Of a stretch of DNA of 64,000 bases, positions 44,095-55,841 are shown one piece after another. Numbering within the stretch: position 1 is the first letter of the stretch; the number at the start of each line of letters is the position of its first letter. The DNA comes from Pleodorina starrii (Eukaryota; Chlorophyta; Chlorophyceae; Chlamydomonadales; Volvocaceae), in NCBI GenBank assembly GCA_030267565.1, contig BRXU01000017.1, positions 900,501 through 964,500 on the forward strand, read 5' to 3'. The notes below the pieces were generated by a model. That model made no database searches, was not told the DNA's origin, and worked only from the letters and a program-made list of their open reading frames with translations. A program made the position numbers and the translations under genes.

Positions 44095-47000
44095 GCGCGC
44101 ACACGCGCTGCAACCCTGCAGCCCCAGCACGGCCTTCGAGCCTGCCGCCTTCACGCCCCTCGAGGCCACAACCCCCTTTCAAACGCGCGTCCCCTTTGCC
44201 CTTTCCCTCTCCCTCTCGCGCTCCCCCCCCGTCGCCCCCTTTAGGGTCCTTCACGTGCCCCACTCCTTTCTTACCCCACACCTCCACACCTCCACACCTC
44301 CAAGTGGATAACCCCCACCCTCCCCCCCACCCACCCCCCCACCCACCCAAAACACCCGCAACCACCCACCCACAAATCCAGGGCTTGGAAAAGTACCTCA
44401 TGACTAAGCTGTACGACAGAACATTCGGCATCGACCCGCTCGACAAGGAGCGCGATGCCGTACTTTCCCGGCGGCTGGCGGCGCTGGCGGGTTTCGTCAC
44501 GCCGGCTCATCTGGAGGTGTCGCTGCAGCTGCAGGGGCCGCTGGCGGCGGCGGAGGGGACCCAAATGGCGGCGGCGGCGCAGCGGGAGCTGCGGAAAATG
44601 TCGCTGTACAAGGTACGGCAGCACGTGATGGACGAGCGGTCCGGGCGGGCGAACGTGTCGGGGCACGGCGGGCGGCGGACGAGGTTCGGGAAAGGGGGGT
44701 GGGGCGAAAGACCCTAAAACCCTAAGCACGAAGAGGGAGGGGCGGGTTACGTGCGCGGGTTTGGGGGCGCGGATGGGTACCGGTTTGTTCTGTGTGCAGG
44801 TCTGCAGGACGGCCTGGCGTGCCGTGCAGTCCCACTCCCACTCCCAGCCCGCCCCCCCCGCGTCCCCCCTCCCTCCCTGCCTCCCTCCCTCCCTCCCTGC
44901 CTGCCTCCCCTCAGAGCCCCCGTGACAAGTTGGTTCAGATCCTGTCCAGTTGCAAGATCATCAACGACTTCATCACCAGCCGGAGGGCGGGCGCGGGTGA
45001 GGGGGGGAGGGTGAGGGTGAGGGGGTGAGGGGCTCGGGGAACCATGTGACGTGATGTGATGCGATGTGACGAAAACCGCACGCACCCCACATGCCACCCC
45101 ACCCCACCTCATTTCCTCACACTTCACCTCCGCACCTCCGCACACATCTCTCACCCCACCTCACCCCACCTCACCTCACTCCTCACACCCCACCTCACCT
45201 CACTGCTCAGGTGCGGACGACTTCACCCCGACGCTCATCTACGTCACCATTAAGGCTCAGCCCGAGGTACGAACCGCCCTCCGGACCTGTGTGCCCCATC
45301 CCTACCGTTCCCCGGCCCCGACCGACCTATCCGCGGATAACTCCACCCCCTTGCACCCACCCACCCACCCACGCACCCACCCACCCACCCACCCACCCAC
45401 CCACCCACCCACCCACCCACCCACGCACCCACCCACCCACCCACCCACACCCACCCACCCACCCACCCACCCACCCACGCACCCACCCACCCACCCACCC
45501 ACCCACCCACCCACCCACCCACCCACCCACCTACCCACCCACCCACCCACCCACCCACCCACGCACCCACCCACCCACGCACCCACCCACTCACCCACCC
45601 ACCCACCCACCCACCCACCCACCCACCCACTCACCCACCCACCCACCCACCCACCCACTCACCCACCCACCCACCCACCCACCCACCCACGCACCCACCC
45701 ACCCACCCACCCACCCACCCACCCACCCACCCACCCACCCACCCACCCACGCACCCACCCACCCACGCACCCACCCACTCACCCACCCACCCACCCACCC
45801 ACTCACCCACCCACCCACCCACCCACCCACTCACCCACCCACCCACCCACCCACCCACCCACCCACCCACCCACCCACCCACCCACCCACCCACCCACCC
45901 ACCCACCCACCCACCCACCCACTCACCCACCCACCCACCCACCCACCCACTCACCCACCCACCCACTCACCCACCCACCCACCCACCCACCCACCCACGC
46001 ACCCACCCACCCACCCACCCACCCACGCACCCACTCACGCACCCACCCACCCACCCACTCACGCACCCCACCCCGCTGCTGCTGCTGCCCTCTCACCTCC
46101 CTCTCACCTCTCCCTCTCCCTCCCTCCCTCCCAGCGGTCCCTTCAGGCCCTGGCATCCAACCTCGCTTTCATTGAGCGATACCGCCATGGCAACCGCCTC
46201 AACGGAGAAGCGTCGTACTTTTTCGTACAGATGGTACGAACGCGCGTTGGTGGGGAGCGACCGATTTGTGTGTGTGTATGTGTGTGTATGTGTGTTTGCC
46301 ATCATCCCCGCTTCGCCCTCCTCCTCCGACGCGCTGCCTTCCATCTCTGAGCCTTCGCTTCTCCCCTCCCTCTCCATCCCCACCTCCTCCGGCCCCTTTC
46401 TCCCCCCCCCCTCCACCACCCTCCACACCCTCCACACACCCCCTCCACACCCCCCCCCTCCACACCCTCCACACCCTCCACACCCTCACACTCACCCTCA
46501 CCCTCCATCCCCGCCATCCCCACCTCCTCTGTCTGGTTCCCAGCAAGGCGCCGTCGCGTTCCTGGAGACGCTGAGTCCCACCTCCCTGGCGGGCTGCGAG
46601 GCGGACGAGTTCATTTCCCACATGTTGGCTGCGGGGGCCATCAGCGAGGAGGAGCTGAGCGGGGAGCAGGTGGGGGGTGGGGTAAAACGAAAATACCGCA
46701 GCGGAGGAGACGGCGTTAGCGAACGGACCCAGAACCGTTCGCTAACGGTTCTGGGGGGCTGGGGCCGGGCGGGGGGCAGGGGGGTGCGATGCAGCATCGG
46801 TACTGGTTGCAGGTTAAGGGGTTATCCACGTATAGGCCGGGGGGAGCAGGTGGAGTGAAGGAGAGGGGAGGAGAGGGAGGAGAGGGGGTTGGGAGTGCGG
46901 CAGTGGCCGGCAGCTGCGGTCGGTGCAGGAGTGGGTGGGTGGCCGCTTCGGCATCCGCTGCCCCCAAGCGGCGGTGTGGGTGCCGCCCCCCAGGGGAAGA

Positions 47001-50000
47001 AGGGCGGCTCCGAAACCGAAACCCATTCCTTCATGGAGAGGAGAGCGCCTCCCACGCGGCCTCCCACGCGGCCGATGGAGAGGCCCCCGAAATGACCTCC
47101 GCCACCCCTGGACCACTGCCACCGCAGATTGAGGCGCAGCGGCGACGCTCCGCAGCCGCCGCTGCAGCGGCAGCCCCGGAGCTGCCGCTACCGCCGCCGC
47201 CGCCGGCAGCGGCGGCGGCGCCGCCAGTGTACGGCAACCCTATGCTTGTCCAGCGGCAGATGCAGCTCCTTAGCCAGCAGCCACAGCCTATGGTTGCGGC
47301 AGGAACGTACGGCAGCGGCGGCGGCGGCGCGCCGCCGCCGCCACCCCCGGTCCCACAATTGCAGCAGCAGCAGCCAATCTCGTACTACGCGGGCTATCCG
47401 CCGCCCCGCGGAGCTGTGACGTACGGCCAACCGATGCCGTACTATGGCCAGTACGGGCCGCCGGCCGCTGCGGGCGTGCCGTACGGGCAGCCATGGGTGG
47501 CGGCGGGGGTTCCAAGCGCGGTGCCGCCGCCGCCGCCACCCCCGCCGCCGCCATCATCACCTCCGGCCACACTGACCGTGCCGCACCACCACCACCACCA
47601 CCACCATCATCACCAGCAGCAGCAGCAGCAACAGCAGCAGCAGACGTCGCACTTTGTGCCGCTACCGCCGAAATCGGTTTCGGAGCTTGAGAAGGATGGC
47701 ATCCGGTACGAACGAACAGACAGCCATTCCACGGTCGCTTTTTTTGGGTTTGCGGTCGTCGCCGTGTCGTATACATAGGGTTCGTAGCCAGAAGTCAGAT
47801 TGCCGACAGTTCGGCTGCCGACGCCCTGCTGCCCGTTCGGCCCCATGGCTGCCATCCAGCCTCATCCAACTGATCACCTACCATTCAGCCTCCCCTTCTC
47901 CTCTCCTTTCCCCTTCCATTCAGCCCCCACGCCTTTCTTTAGTTATCTTGGTCCCTGGCCGCTGCACGTTTTCCAGTAGTGCCAAGTTCGCATTGCACTC
48001 TTATCAGTATCCCCCTCTGTCTCCCCTCTTCTGTCTCCCCTCCCCTTACCGCCGCACCGCCGTACCGCACAGGCTGGTGATTAAGGCGGAGGCCGCCGGC
48101 GAGCTACGCGCCAAGTATCCGTACTTGTACTGCACAAAGGACTCGCTGACGCTGCAGGACGTGTCGCAGCTTCTCGTGTCGTACAAGGAGCTCGTACTGC
48201 GGTACGAGACGCTGGCGCAGGTGGGTGCTGGGTTAGGCTGGGTTGGCACAACATCCTATGGAGGACCACAAACCTACACCTACACACAAATCTAGACGCA
48301 TATGTCTGAACCGAGGTGGAGGGGGCTCAGGAAGGCAGCGACTGGAACTGCCAGTCAAACTGAGAACCGTACACGTACTCGACCAACTGTACTGCAGGCG
48401 GTCGAGAACAACGTCGTCAAGTACTTCACCGATCTGGAGGCGTACCAGGCAGGTCTCCGGCCCGAGCCTCCGGGTACGACAAGTACGACAAGTTCGGCAG
48501 CAGCAGCGACGGCGGCGGCCCGAGCGGCGCCATCGCCGCCGCCGCCGCCATCGCAGCCTCCGCCGCCGCTGCCGCCGCCACCACCGCAGCAGCAGCAGTA
48601 CCACCAGCAGGATGAGCAGCTAGTTTCCATGCGGTTCGCGACGCCGGCGGCGCCGCCGCCGCCGCCGCCGCCGGCGGCGGCGGCGGCGGCGCAGCGCTAC
48701 CCGTCGTCAGGGGGCGGCGCTGCACCAATCCCGCCGCCGCCACCGCCGCCGCCACCGGGCGAGCCTGCCCGCGGCGCCGCCGTGGTGGCAGGTGCGCACG
48801 GCCCTCTGGACCTATCGCAGTACATGCCGTCGTACCAGTTGGAGACCGAGGGCTATGCATACCAGGCTGCCAGGGGGCAAGCGGAAGAGACGCCGGCGGC
48901 CGCCGCCGCCGCCGCCGCGGCGGCGCCGCCGCCGCTGGCGCAGGCAGTGGCGGCCTCCGCCGCCGCCTTCGCCGCGCACACGACGGGTGCCAATGCGGGA
49001 GGCAGCCTGATCGACCTCTTATCGGACTTCACCCCGCCGCCGCCGCCGCCGCCACCGCCGCAATCGGCCACGGACCTCCCTCCGCAGGAACACGCGCCAC
49101 AGCCACTCAGTGCTGACCCACCTTCGAGGCTCGACGAACAGCGGGAGCAGCGGCAGCAAGCCTCGGCAGCGGCTTTCGGCGGCTTCTCCGCCAGTGGGGG
49201 CTTCGCCACCGCGGGCGGCGAGGATGAGTCAGACTACAAGAAGCTGACGCCGCCGGGGTCCGCACGGAATGCCTCCGCTGCCGAACTGTCGACGGCCGCC
49301 GATGCGCCGCAACTGATCCAGGCCTGCGGGGCCGACGGCGGCGGCGGCGGCGCTGTCGCGGCGACGAACCTGGCGGCGGCGCTGGCAGCCGCGGCCGACG
49401 GGCCTGGCGGTGGCGGCGGCGGCGGCGCGCCGGCTGCCTCGGTGGGTCAAGAGGTCCTGGACGATGGCACCGACAGCTTGGCGGCGGCGGCAGCGACAAC
49501 GGCATCCCTGGAGGCTACGCTGTCGCCGCAGCCGCAGCCGTCGCCGCTGGCCCTGGCGGCGCCGACGGCGGAGGCCGCAGTGCCGGCGGCGGAGGCAGCG
49601 AACGCTGCGGTGACGGTGGCGCCGCCGCCTGCGGCTGCCGAGCTCTGCTCCGAACCTGCGGGCCTGGACGTGCAGGGCGCCGGGGCGGTGGCGTCGGTGC
49701 TGTCATTCGACCTTCTGGCATCCACCAGCCTGACGGCGGCGACGCCGCCGGCCGGGCTGGAGGCGCCGCCGTCGGCTGCTGCGGCCGGTGATCAAACCGG
49801 GGTGCCGCCGGTGTCGCTGCCGCTGCCTCCGGCGGCGCCAGCGACAGCGGCGGCGTCTGCATTGGAGCCTGCAGTACAGTCGGATGACACATCTGCAGGA
49901 CACATGGGAGGAGGTGGTGGTGGCGACGTGGTGGAGACGGAGACGGGGACGGAGACGGAGGAGGAGCGGCAGGCGCGAGTGGACGCGCTGGTGCAGCAGC

Positions 50001-50524
50001 TGCTTTCGGGGGCCGACGGCGGCGGCGGCGACGACGGCGGCGGCGCCGGAGAGCTGCTGGCGGCCGCTGTGGGCACAGCCAATGACGGCGACGCCAATGC
50101 CGCGGCGTCGGCGTCGGCGATCGACGCCGCGCTGGCGCTGTACGGCGCCGTGGGCGCGCCGGCGGCGCCGACGGAGGCGGCGACGGCGGCGGGGCTGCTG
50201 GGGGCAAGTCCCAGCCCCTTACCCGGGATTTATCCGGATCTGGATCCGGATCTGGGTGTGACGTCGACGACGGCAGCGGCGCCTGAGCACAAGGCTGGCG
50301 GCGCCGCGGCGTCCATCTGGGGCGGCGAAAGCGGGGTGGGGGCAGGCAGCAGTTCCACAGCAGCGGCTGCTGAGGAGGCGGCGCCGGTGGCGCTGGTTTC
50401 GGAGCAGCCCCGGGCTGTCGGCGGCGCGGTGCCGGTGCAAGCTGGAGTTCCCGCGGTCGAGGAGGAAGGCGGGGAGTCGCTCTTTGGTGGACTTTCCGTA
50501 CAACCGCCGCCGCCGCCGCTATAG
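43316..50524 (+). CDS. VPS9-domain Rab5-family guanine-nucleotide exchange factor, 1,233 residues
   Basis: Ten exons join in frame: 43316-43422, 43506-43653, 44382-44612, 44915-44996, 45211-45266, 46135-46233, 46544-46669, 47128-47705, 48073-48220, 48398-50524. Residues 1-85 resemble the helical region before the catalytic domain. Residues about 86-260 are a VPS9 domain: [81 protein letters not shown]. The acidic pair at 192-193 (ADDF) and Tyr236 fall where Rabex-5/VPS9a carry their catalytic Asp and Tyr. A conserved plant-like C-terminal block ([30 protein letters not shown]) is at about 490-525. The rest is a Pro/Gln/His linker (284-470) and a roughly 700-residue Ala/Gly/Pro tail. It should activate Rab5-class GTPases on endosomes or vacuoles. 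Intron 5 carries the CACC array. Confidence 0.88.
44007..44100 (+). repeat. (CTCCCA)n followed by (CA)n
   Basis: About seven CTCCCA hexamers and then about 24 CA dinucleotides lie in VPS9 intron 2. Confidence 0.9.
45351..46068 (+). repeat. (CACC)n tetranucleotide array, ~720 bp (VPS9 intron 5)
   Basis: Nearly pure CACC/CCCA units, with occasional ACGC or ACTC variants every 4n bases, fill the intron between 45267 and 46134. The minus strand reads GGGTGGGTGGGT, a classic potential G-quadruplex. Open THPPTHPP and GGWVGGWV frames across it are not genes. Confidence 0.95.
46693..46724 (+). repeat. Dispersed intron repeat, module C (copy 2)
   Basis: ATACCGCAGCGGAGGAGACG followed by GCGTTAGCGAAC, 24 nt after the exon ending 46669, in VPS9 intron 7. 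Confidence 0.7.
46728..46755. repeat. 12-bp perfect inverted repeat overlapping module C
   Basis: CCCAGAACCGTT and AACGGTTCTGGG are separated by 4 nt. A second inverted pair, GTTAGCGAACGG (46715-46726) and CCGTTCGCTAAC (46735-46746), overlaps it, so alternative hairpins are possible. Confidence 0.75.
46818..46840 (-). repeat. Dispersed intron repeat, module B (copy 2)
   Basis: Exact reverse complement of 31461-31483 (23 nt), in VPS9 intron 7. Confidence 0.72.
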
Positions 50525-50632
50525 AAGGGCGATGCGCCGTGAGGGCCGGAGAGCCCCTCGAAAGCGTTAGTCGCCGATGAGTGGTTGAGGGCGCCCGACT
50601 GTGATGTTTGTAGTTACGGCCTTTCCTTGTAC

Positions 50633-50637
50633 TGTAA
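50633..50637 (+). terminator. TGTAA poly(A) signal, VPS9 gene
   Basis: TGTAA lies 109 nt downstream of the stop codon at 50524. Confidence 0.55.
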
Positions 50638-50841
50638 CGACATTGAACAGCGACCTCCCCCGCGCTGAGGATTGCGGCGCAGTGATGCCGCCAAAGAGGC
50701 ACGAAGCCGGTGGGGGAGGGGGTTGCGGGGATGTGTTGGTTGGTTTTCGGTTGGCACAGTGGTCCACACAGCCCAATCGAGGGTCGAGGGTGCGGCGCTC
50801 CAGGGGGAACGCCGCCAGCCGCCATGACAGTCGAACAGTGA

Positions 50842-50894
50842 GGGGCCAGCACAACATTTTGCCCGGAACTCGGGCAAAATGTTGTGCTGGCCCC
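50842..50894. repeat. Perfect 24-bp inverted repeat with 5-nt loop
   Basis: Arms 50842-50865 and 50871-50894 are perfect reverse complements around GAACT. The arms begin GGGGCCAGCACAACATTTTG. The repeat lies about 200 bp downstream of the VPS9 poly(A) signal. It could form a very stable hairpin, or mark a foldback or excision product. Confidence 0.9.
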
Positions 50895-52950
50895 GGGGGG
50901 CGCATCAACGGCCCGGGGCGCTGTGGTCCTGGGCAGTTGTGGAGCTGCTCGGGCCAGGTGCATCCCAGGTTCCCAGCCCAATTCAGTCAGCTCAGACGTC
51001 CGTCCTCCCGCACCGTGTGTGCTTGCTCGGTCCACCAGCTTGATTGGTGCTTACAGTACTCCAAACAATTTTAATTTGGTATGGAGTTTAATGTTATAAC
51101 GGCTGCCGCAGAGGCTGCCTAGCATGTATAATCTAAGGTGTGCGAGGTAGAAGTTATAACAAACTGCCAAGAAGCTAAAACGTCGCAGCACGGTACGATA
51201 TCATTCATACCAAACAAGTAAGTGCTTATTCCTCGTAAAATGTCGCACGCGACTATTTGGAAACGGCACTACAGGGCTGATGTGTTCGTAAAAACCTCGG
51301 ACACAAACACTCAAGTACCGTCCGACAGAACTCCAGCAACGGCGAATGTCAGCCGCAACAGCAGGATCGCCTTCCTGGTGAGCAGCACATGTAGCCGTTA
51401 CGATAAGCTGGACATGGACATGAAATGTGCGGTTATCTGCGTACGACCTTGCTTTTGGAGCTCGGGTGAATTGGCCAAAACCCTGCTCGACTTGTGATGT
51501 GCCGACGTCGACATGGGTTGCAAGGTTGTGTGTTATGTGGCAGCTACACATGCGGAGGAACCTTGGCTCAGGAAATATTCTCGCAACAGCGTTACATACC
51601 CTCGTCACAGTCCAGGCGCCGGAATATCTGTCCCAGGGTTGCAAGTGATCTTCCAGCTACAAGTGAGCTTCCAGCATTCCACCATGTCCACCATGCACCG
51701 ATCGAAATGCTGAAGGCTAATTGCCAGGCAACAGTACGTACTACATGACGGTGACCGTCCCCAAAGAAAAGATACGCTTCAAGCAAAACCCACGCATTGT
51801 ATACTACATTGTACGACTCCTGCCGTGATTGCCGTACCTAGCTAGTGCCTGTCTACCGACTCAAAACGGGACGCAAAGCCGGGACGCAAAGCCGCATGCG
51901 AGACGCGGCTTTAGGCGGCGGCAACCCGTCAAAAGAAATCATGCATTGAAACAGCGCATCAACTGCGTCCACGTCAACCGGCGCGATAGAGGGAAACAGC
52001 TCGGGCCGACGGTCAAACGAAAGCACACCTTTTTTTGCCAAATTCCACAGCTGGCAAGCCGCGCCATCCTGCGTAAAATCCGTCTGCACAGGACATCACC
52101 CTCTGCGCATCTTCTTCTTTATTCAAAGTCAAATGAACCTTCTACACTCTTCCCAGCAACTTTTCCTGCCTTGTTCCAATTGCACAAGCTAAAGCAGGAG
52201 AAGAATCGGCGTCGTCCCGACGGGAACGAACGCCGCAATGCAACAATGACATACGAGGTCGAAGCCGCCCGGACCCTCTGATCGGTTGGCCACCCGCTAA
52301 TGGTACACGAAAGACGCGCAGCAGCTGAGCGGATGTAAATCCCCGAAAGCCGAGTGCCGAGAAGTGCCTGCACACACGTTCTTCCGAGAGTCGCTCGGCT
52401 AGGCACCAAAGTAATCATGAACTGGGGGGCGAGGCCAAAGCATACACCCTACATCAGGTACATCCCGGCCCCACACACCCCAGTTGACATCCCAATCGAC
52501 CCCCTCCCCACGACCCCACTTCCAGGAGCCCACCCTCCTTATCGAGCAGTAGGGTTGGGAAGTCAACAAAAAACACGCCAAAGCACCGCCCGAAGACGCC
52601 TCGTTTGTTATTTAATCCGACTCGAACTCGACATTCCTATTTTCGTCCTCTATTTCTTTCTCATCGCGTACTTTTTGACTAGTACCGGACTGCCAGCTGT
52701 CACGCCATCGGCTCGCCACCCAACACGTGTCGTACGTAACCGTCACTTTCATCCCGCCTCAATCCAAAGTCTCGTCAGCACCTCCAAAACGGCACAACGC
52801 GGGACCCTCGCCCTCGAAACCGCACGCCACGAAATCCCAAAACCTTGGGTTGTAACCACGAGCGTATGTTGCACAGCGCACATGCAGCTAGTCTTCAGCC
52901 CGGCGCGCCAACCGGACCTACCTCCCTCACACCTCCAGCAGCTCAAACAC

Positions 52951-55841
52951 TCACGAGGTCTCAAACGCCATCACGCCAAGGCCCTGCTGACCGTACAGCT
53001 CCGACCCCAGTCCGCCGGACACCAATTGGTTGGCTGCCAGGGCAGGCTGCGGAGCCGCGGCCTTCTGCGCCACCGACCCGTGGGTCGCCTCCATCGAAGC
53101 GCCCACCGCCGCCACGGCGATTCCCGCGACGCAGCCGAACGCCGGGCTGCCGCCAGCCGCGGCGCCGATAACGGCCGCAGCCACAGCCGCCGTCGCAAGG
53201 TCGTTCGCGACGCAAGTCGCGACGCACGGCGAGGCGGGTGCGGACGATGCGGCGAGCGCAGCAGCGGCGGGGTCGGCAGACGTCGTGGAGGCGGAGGGCA
53301 AGGCGGCGGCGGCGGCGACTGCCTCCGCGGGCTTGTCGCTGGCGTCGTCGGCGTTGCCGCTCGACATCTTCGCAGGGTTAGGCGCGGCGGCGGCAGCAGG
53401 GACGGGCGAGAGCGTTATTCCAAAGCCTCCCATTTTGGGTCAAAAGGTGTCGAGCAGACGCACGCGATCCGGTACAAGTTCCTACATCAACAAAGCTTCC
53501 CATGTTACCCAAGTTACCCAAGGTGACGCGCCTCGTCGTCTACTCACAATGGACAGGAAGCAGGTCCAGATGATGTTGACGCAGTTGTTGAAGAAGACGC
53601 GGTACTCGGGAGGAAGCAGCGCAAAGTTGAGGATGCCAGCGGCGGGCCACAGCAGGTAACCGCCGAGCAGCGACTTGACGTAGCTGGGCGCGGGAGGAAG
53701 AGAGGGGAGGAAAAAAGCGGGTTGGGTGGTGCCGGGTCGCATTGCGCATTGCACACGGATCCATTTGGTAGCGGAGCTGGAGTCGAATATAGGTCTTGCG
53801 TGTTACACAGTATAGTCGTTTACATAACGGATATCGCAACGCTCAACGTACTCGTGACCCGGCTTAGCCATGGTAAGGTGCCCCTTCATGGCGCATACAG
53901 CGATTTATGGAAGACAAGCCTGGTTACATCACAGCCTAAGGGAAAACGTTCCGCCCGTGTGCCTTAACCACTGCGCTTCCCGTCGTGTGCTCACCTGGTC
54001 CGAATGGTGTGCGGGATGTCTCGCGGGCGGCCCTCGAGGCACTTGATGACGGCGAAGAACATGAGCAGGCCCAGGGGCGCGAACAGCACCTGATCCGCGA
54101 GCATCTTGGTCATCACGGCGGCGGGGCAGTGCGGGTTGTCGGGCATTACGTTCGTGTCGAGGAAGTTGAACCTGAGCGGGAGGGCGAACGGGATAGCGAG
54201 GAGAGGGAAGGGGATAGCAGGGCGAGGGGAGCTGTGAGCAGGCACCGTAATTAGGCTCCATGGCGTGTGCAGAGGGCACACGGAATGTATCGAGGACGGT
54301 AATCGGCACCATATAGGGTAGTACACGGCATCCGGGGCACCCGAGGCGCGGCCCAGGCTCAGGCACGGGACCTACGCACGCATAAGAATGCTAGCAACCT
54401 GCTGCTGACGCCCAAGCAACCCAGATCGGAAGCCCTCATCCTCCATGACAGCTCCAATGGCCTCCATGCAAAATCCCAAAGCAACCCGGAAGACAATGAC
54501 CCAAATTTATAAACTCATATTGACTTCACTCGACGCCTTTTCTGAGCCCCGGCCACTCTACTCACCACCAGTGCGCCAGCGGGGTGCCAAATGCCGACGT
54601 CTCGAGGCACAGCCGCCCGGTGCGCCACCAGTCCACATGCCGCCGACCGCCAGTGGAGGCCGGGGCCGCCGGCGCGTCGCCTCCGTGGCCTCCAGCGCCT
54701 CCCAGACCCAGCTGGGCCAGCATGTCGCCCGCGACCGTGAAGAAGTTGCCAGTCACGACCTTGCACACCAGCGGGTCCTCCTGCAGTGACGCATTGATAC
54801 ATGTGGCGACATACGTTAACGATGCTATAACAGTAAGGCTGCGATGCGGCATGCGAAATGCGATACGGATCCAGATGCGGAATGGACGGACGAGTGTCCC
54901 TTGCAACAGGGCAACAAACCCATGCCGACCCAAATCCTGGACTCTCCTCAGTTGCAAATTGACCCAGTTGCAGATCAAGGGTTGTCCCCGCCTCCATTGC
55001 AAGTGAAAGAGCTCCCGCGCGCACGCAAGCGACTCACCGCGAGCCAGCGGTTGTAGTCGTCGCACAGGCCGCCCATCGCGCCGCGCACCGCCGTCGCGGC
55101 GCCCGTCGCCACGTCGCGAGCCTCAGAGACCAGCGACGCCGCCAAGCCGTCGCCGTCGGCGCCGCTGTCCACGAAGGGCCGAAAGTGCTGCTGCAGCAGC
55201 GCATGGGAGTGGTGCGCTGCGGCCTTGGCCGTGGCCGTGGCCGCCACCGTGGCCGCGGCGGTAGCGTGGGACAGCGTAGCCGCCGCGGAAGGCGCGGCGG
55301 CGGCGGCGGCGGCCGCGGAGGTCGACTGGTGGGAGTGCAGCAGCAGCGCCCAGATCGGCCGGCTGGGGCCGAAGGCCTGGGACACGATGTCGGCGGGTCC
55401 GAACTCCTGGAGAGGCGAGACGGCGCTGACGGCTGAGGTCACCATCTCTGGCTGGTCAGGGCCGCAGAAGTGCATCGCCGCGGCCGCGATCAGAAAGCCG
55501 CCGCTCAGGCTAGCAAGCAGCGCCGGAAGGGAGCCTTGAGAAGAAGAGAAAGTGGATGATCCGGTCTGTTGGTGCGAAATGGAGACCTTGGCAACGGTGC
55601 TCTTGGCGCGAGAAGAGGCGTAGGCCGACGAGGAGGAAGACGTCATCCGGGATGATGCGCCATGCGGCGAAACGCGCGAGCCGGTCGTGACGTTGAGCGG
55701 GCCGGGGCGGCGCCGGTTGTGCTGGTGGTGGTGAGAAGCGGCGCGGTGCTGAAGGTGCTGCTGCGGCACCTGCTGCTGTGCGGGCGTCTTGGCGGCGCGG
55801 TTGGGCTGCTGGGCGGGGCCGCGGCTGACGGTTGTCGTCAT
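52951..55841 (-). CDS. Mpv17/PMP22-family membrane protein, 582 residues
   Basis: Five exons join in frame: 55841-55038, 54780-54566, 54171-53995, 53683-53548, 53367-52951. The family core is at about residues 260-445: DDYNRWLAEDPLVCKVVTGN, NFFTVAGDMLAQLG, TSAFGTPLAHWWFNFLD, KMLADQVLFAPLGLLMFF, CLEGRPRDIP, SYVKSLLGGYLLWPAAGILN, FALLPPEYRVFFNNCVNIIW. These are the usual four membrane helices of a peroxisomal, mitochondrial or plastid inner-membrane protein of uncertain transport role. A roughly 260-residue Ser/Ala/His/Gln-rich N-terminus with its own hydrophobic stretch (LPALLASLSGGFLIAAAAMH) probably includes an organelle-targeting peptide. The Ala-rich C-terminal exon depends on an AAG acceptor at 53367 (branch-like CTAAC upstream). 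An alternative acceptor would end the protein after about 14 residues (ELVPDRVRLLDTF). There is a Gly/Ala-zipper-like stretch in the tail. Confidence 0.82.

Larger units (their letters stand above)
50525..52950. other. Convergent intergenic region, VPS9 / Mpv17-family genes
   Basis: These 2.4 kb hold the VPS9 3' UTR with TGTAA at 50633, the 24-bp inverted repeat at 50842-50894, and TTACA (minus-strand TGTAA) at 51051 and 51592 that could end the Mpv17-family transcript. GC content drops between about 51060 and 52350. A 147-codon minus-strand ORF (51201-51644) has no recognisable sequence and no coding bias, so I did not call it. Confidence 0.45.

Noticed and set aside
45066..46350. Open frames of about 370-420 codons reading (THPP)n, and antisense (GGWV)n
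   Set aside because: Low-complexity translation of the CACC array. Only the short flanks are real VPS9 exons.
49515..51035. Minus-strand ORF of 506 codons
   Set aside because: Antisense to the Ala/Gly/Pro tail of the VPS9 gene and its 3' UTR. It has no recognisable sequence.
51201..51644. 147-codon minus-strand ORF (MQPWDRYSGAWTV...)
   Set aside because: No codon bias like its neighbours, no splice context, no family. It lies in a lower-GC intergenic stretch where open frames occur by chance.
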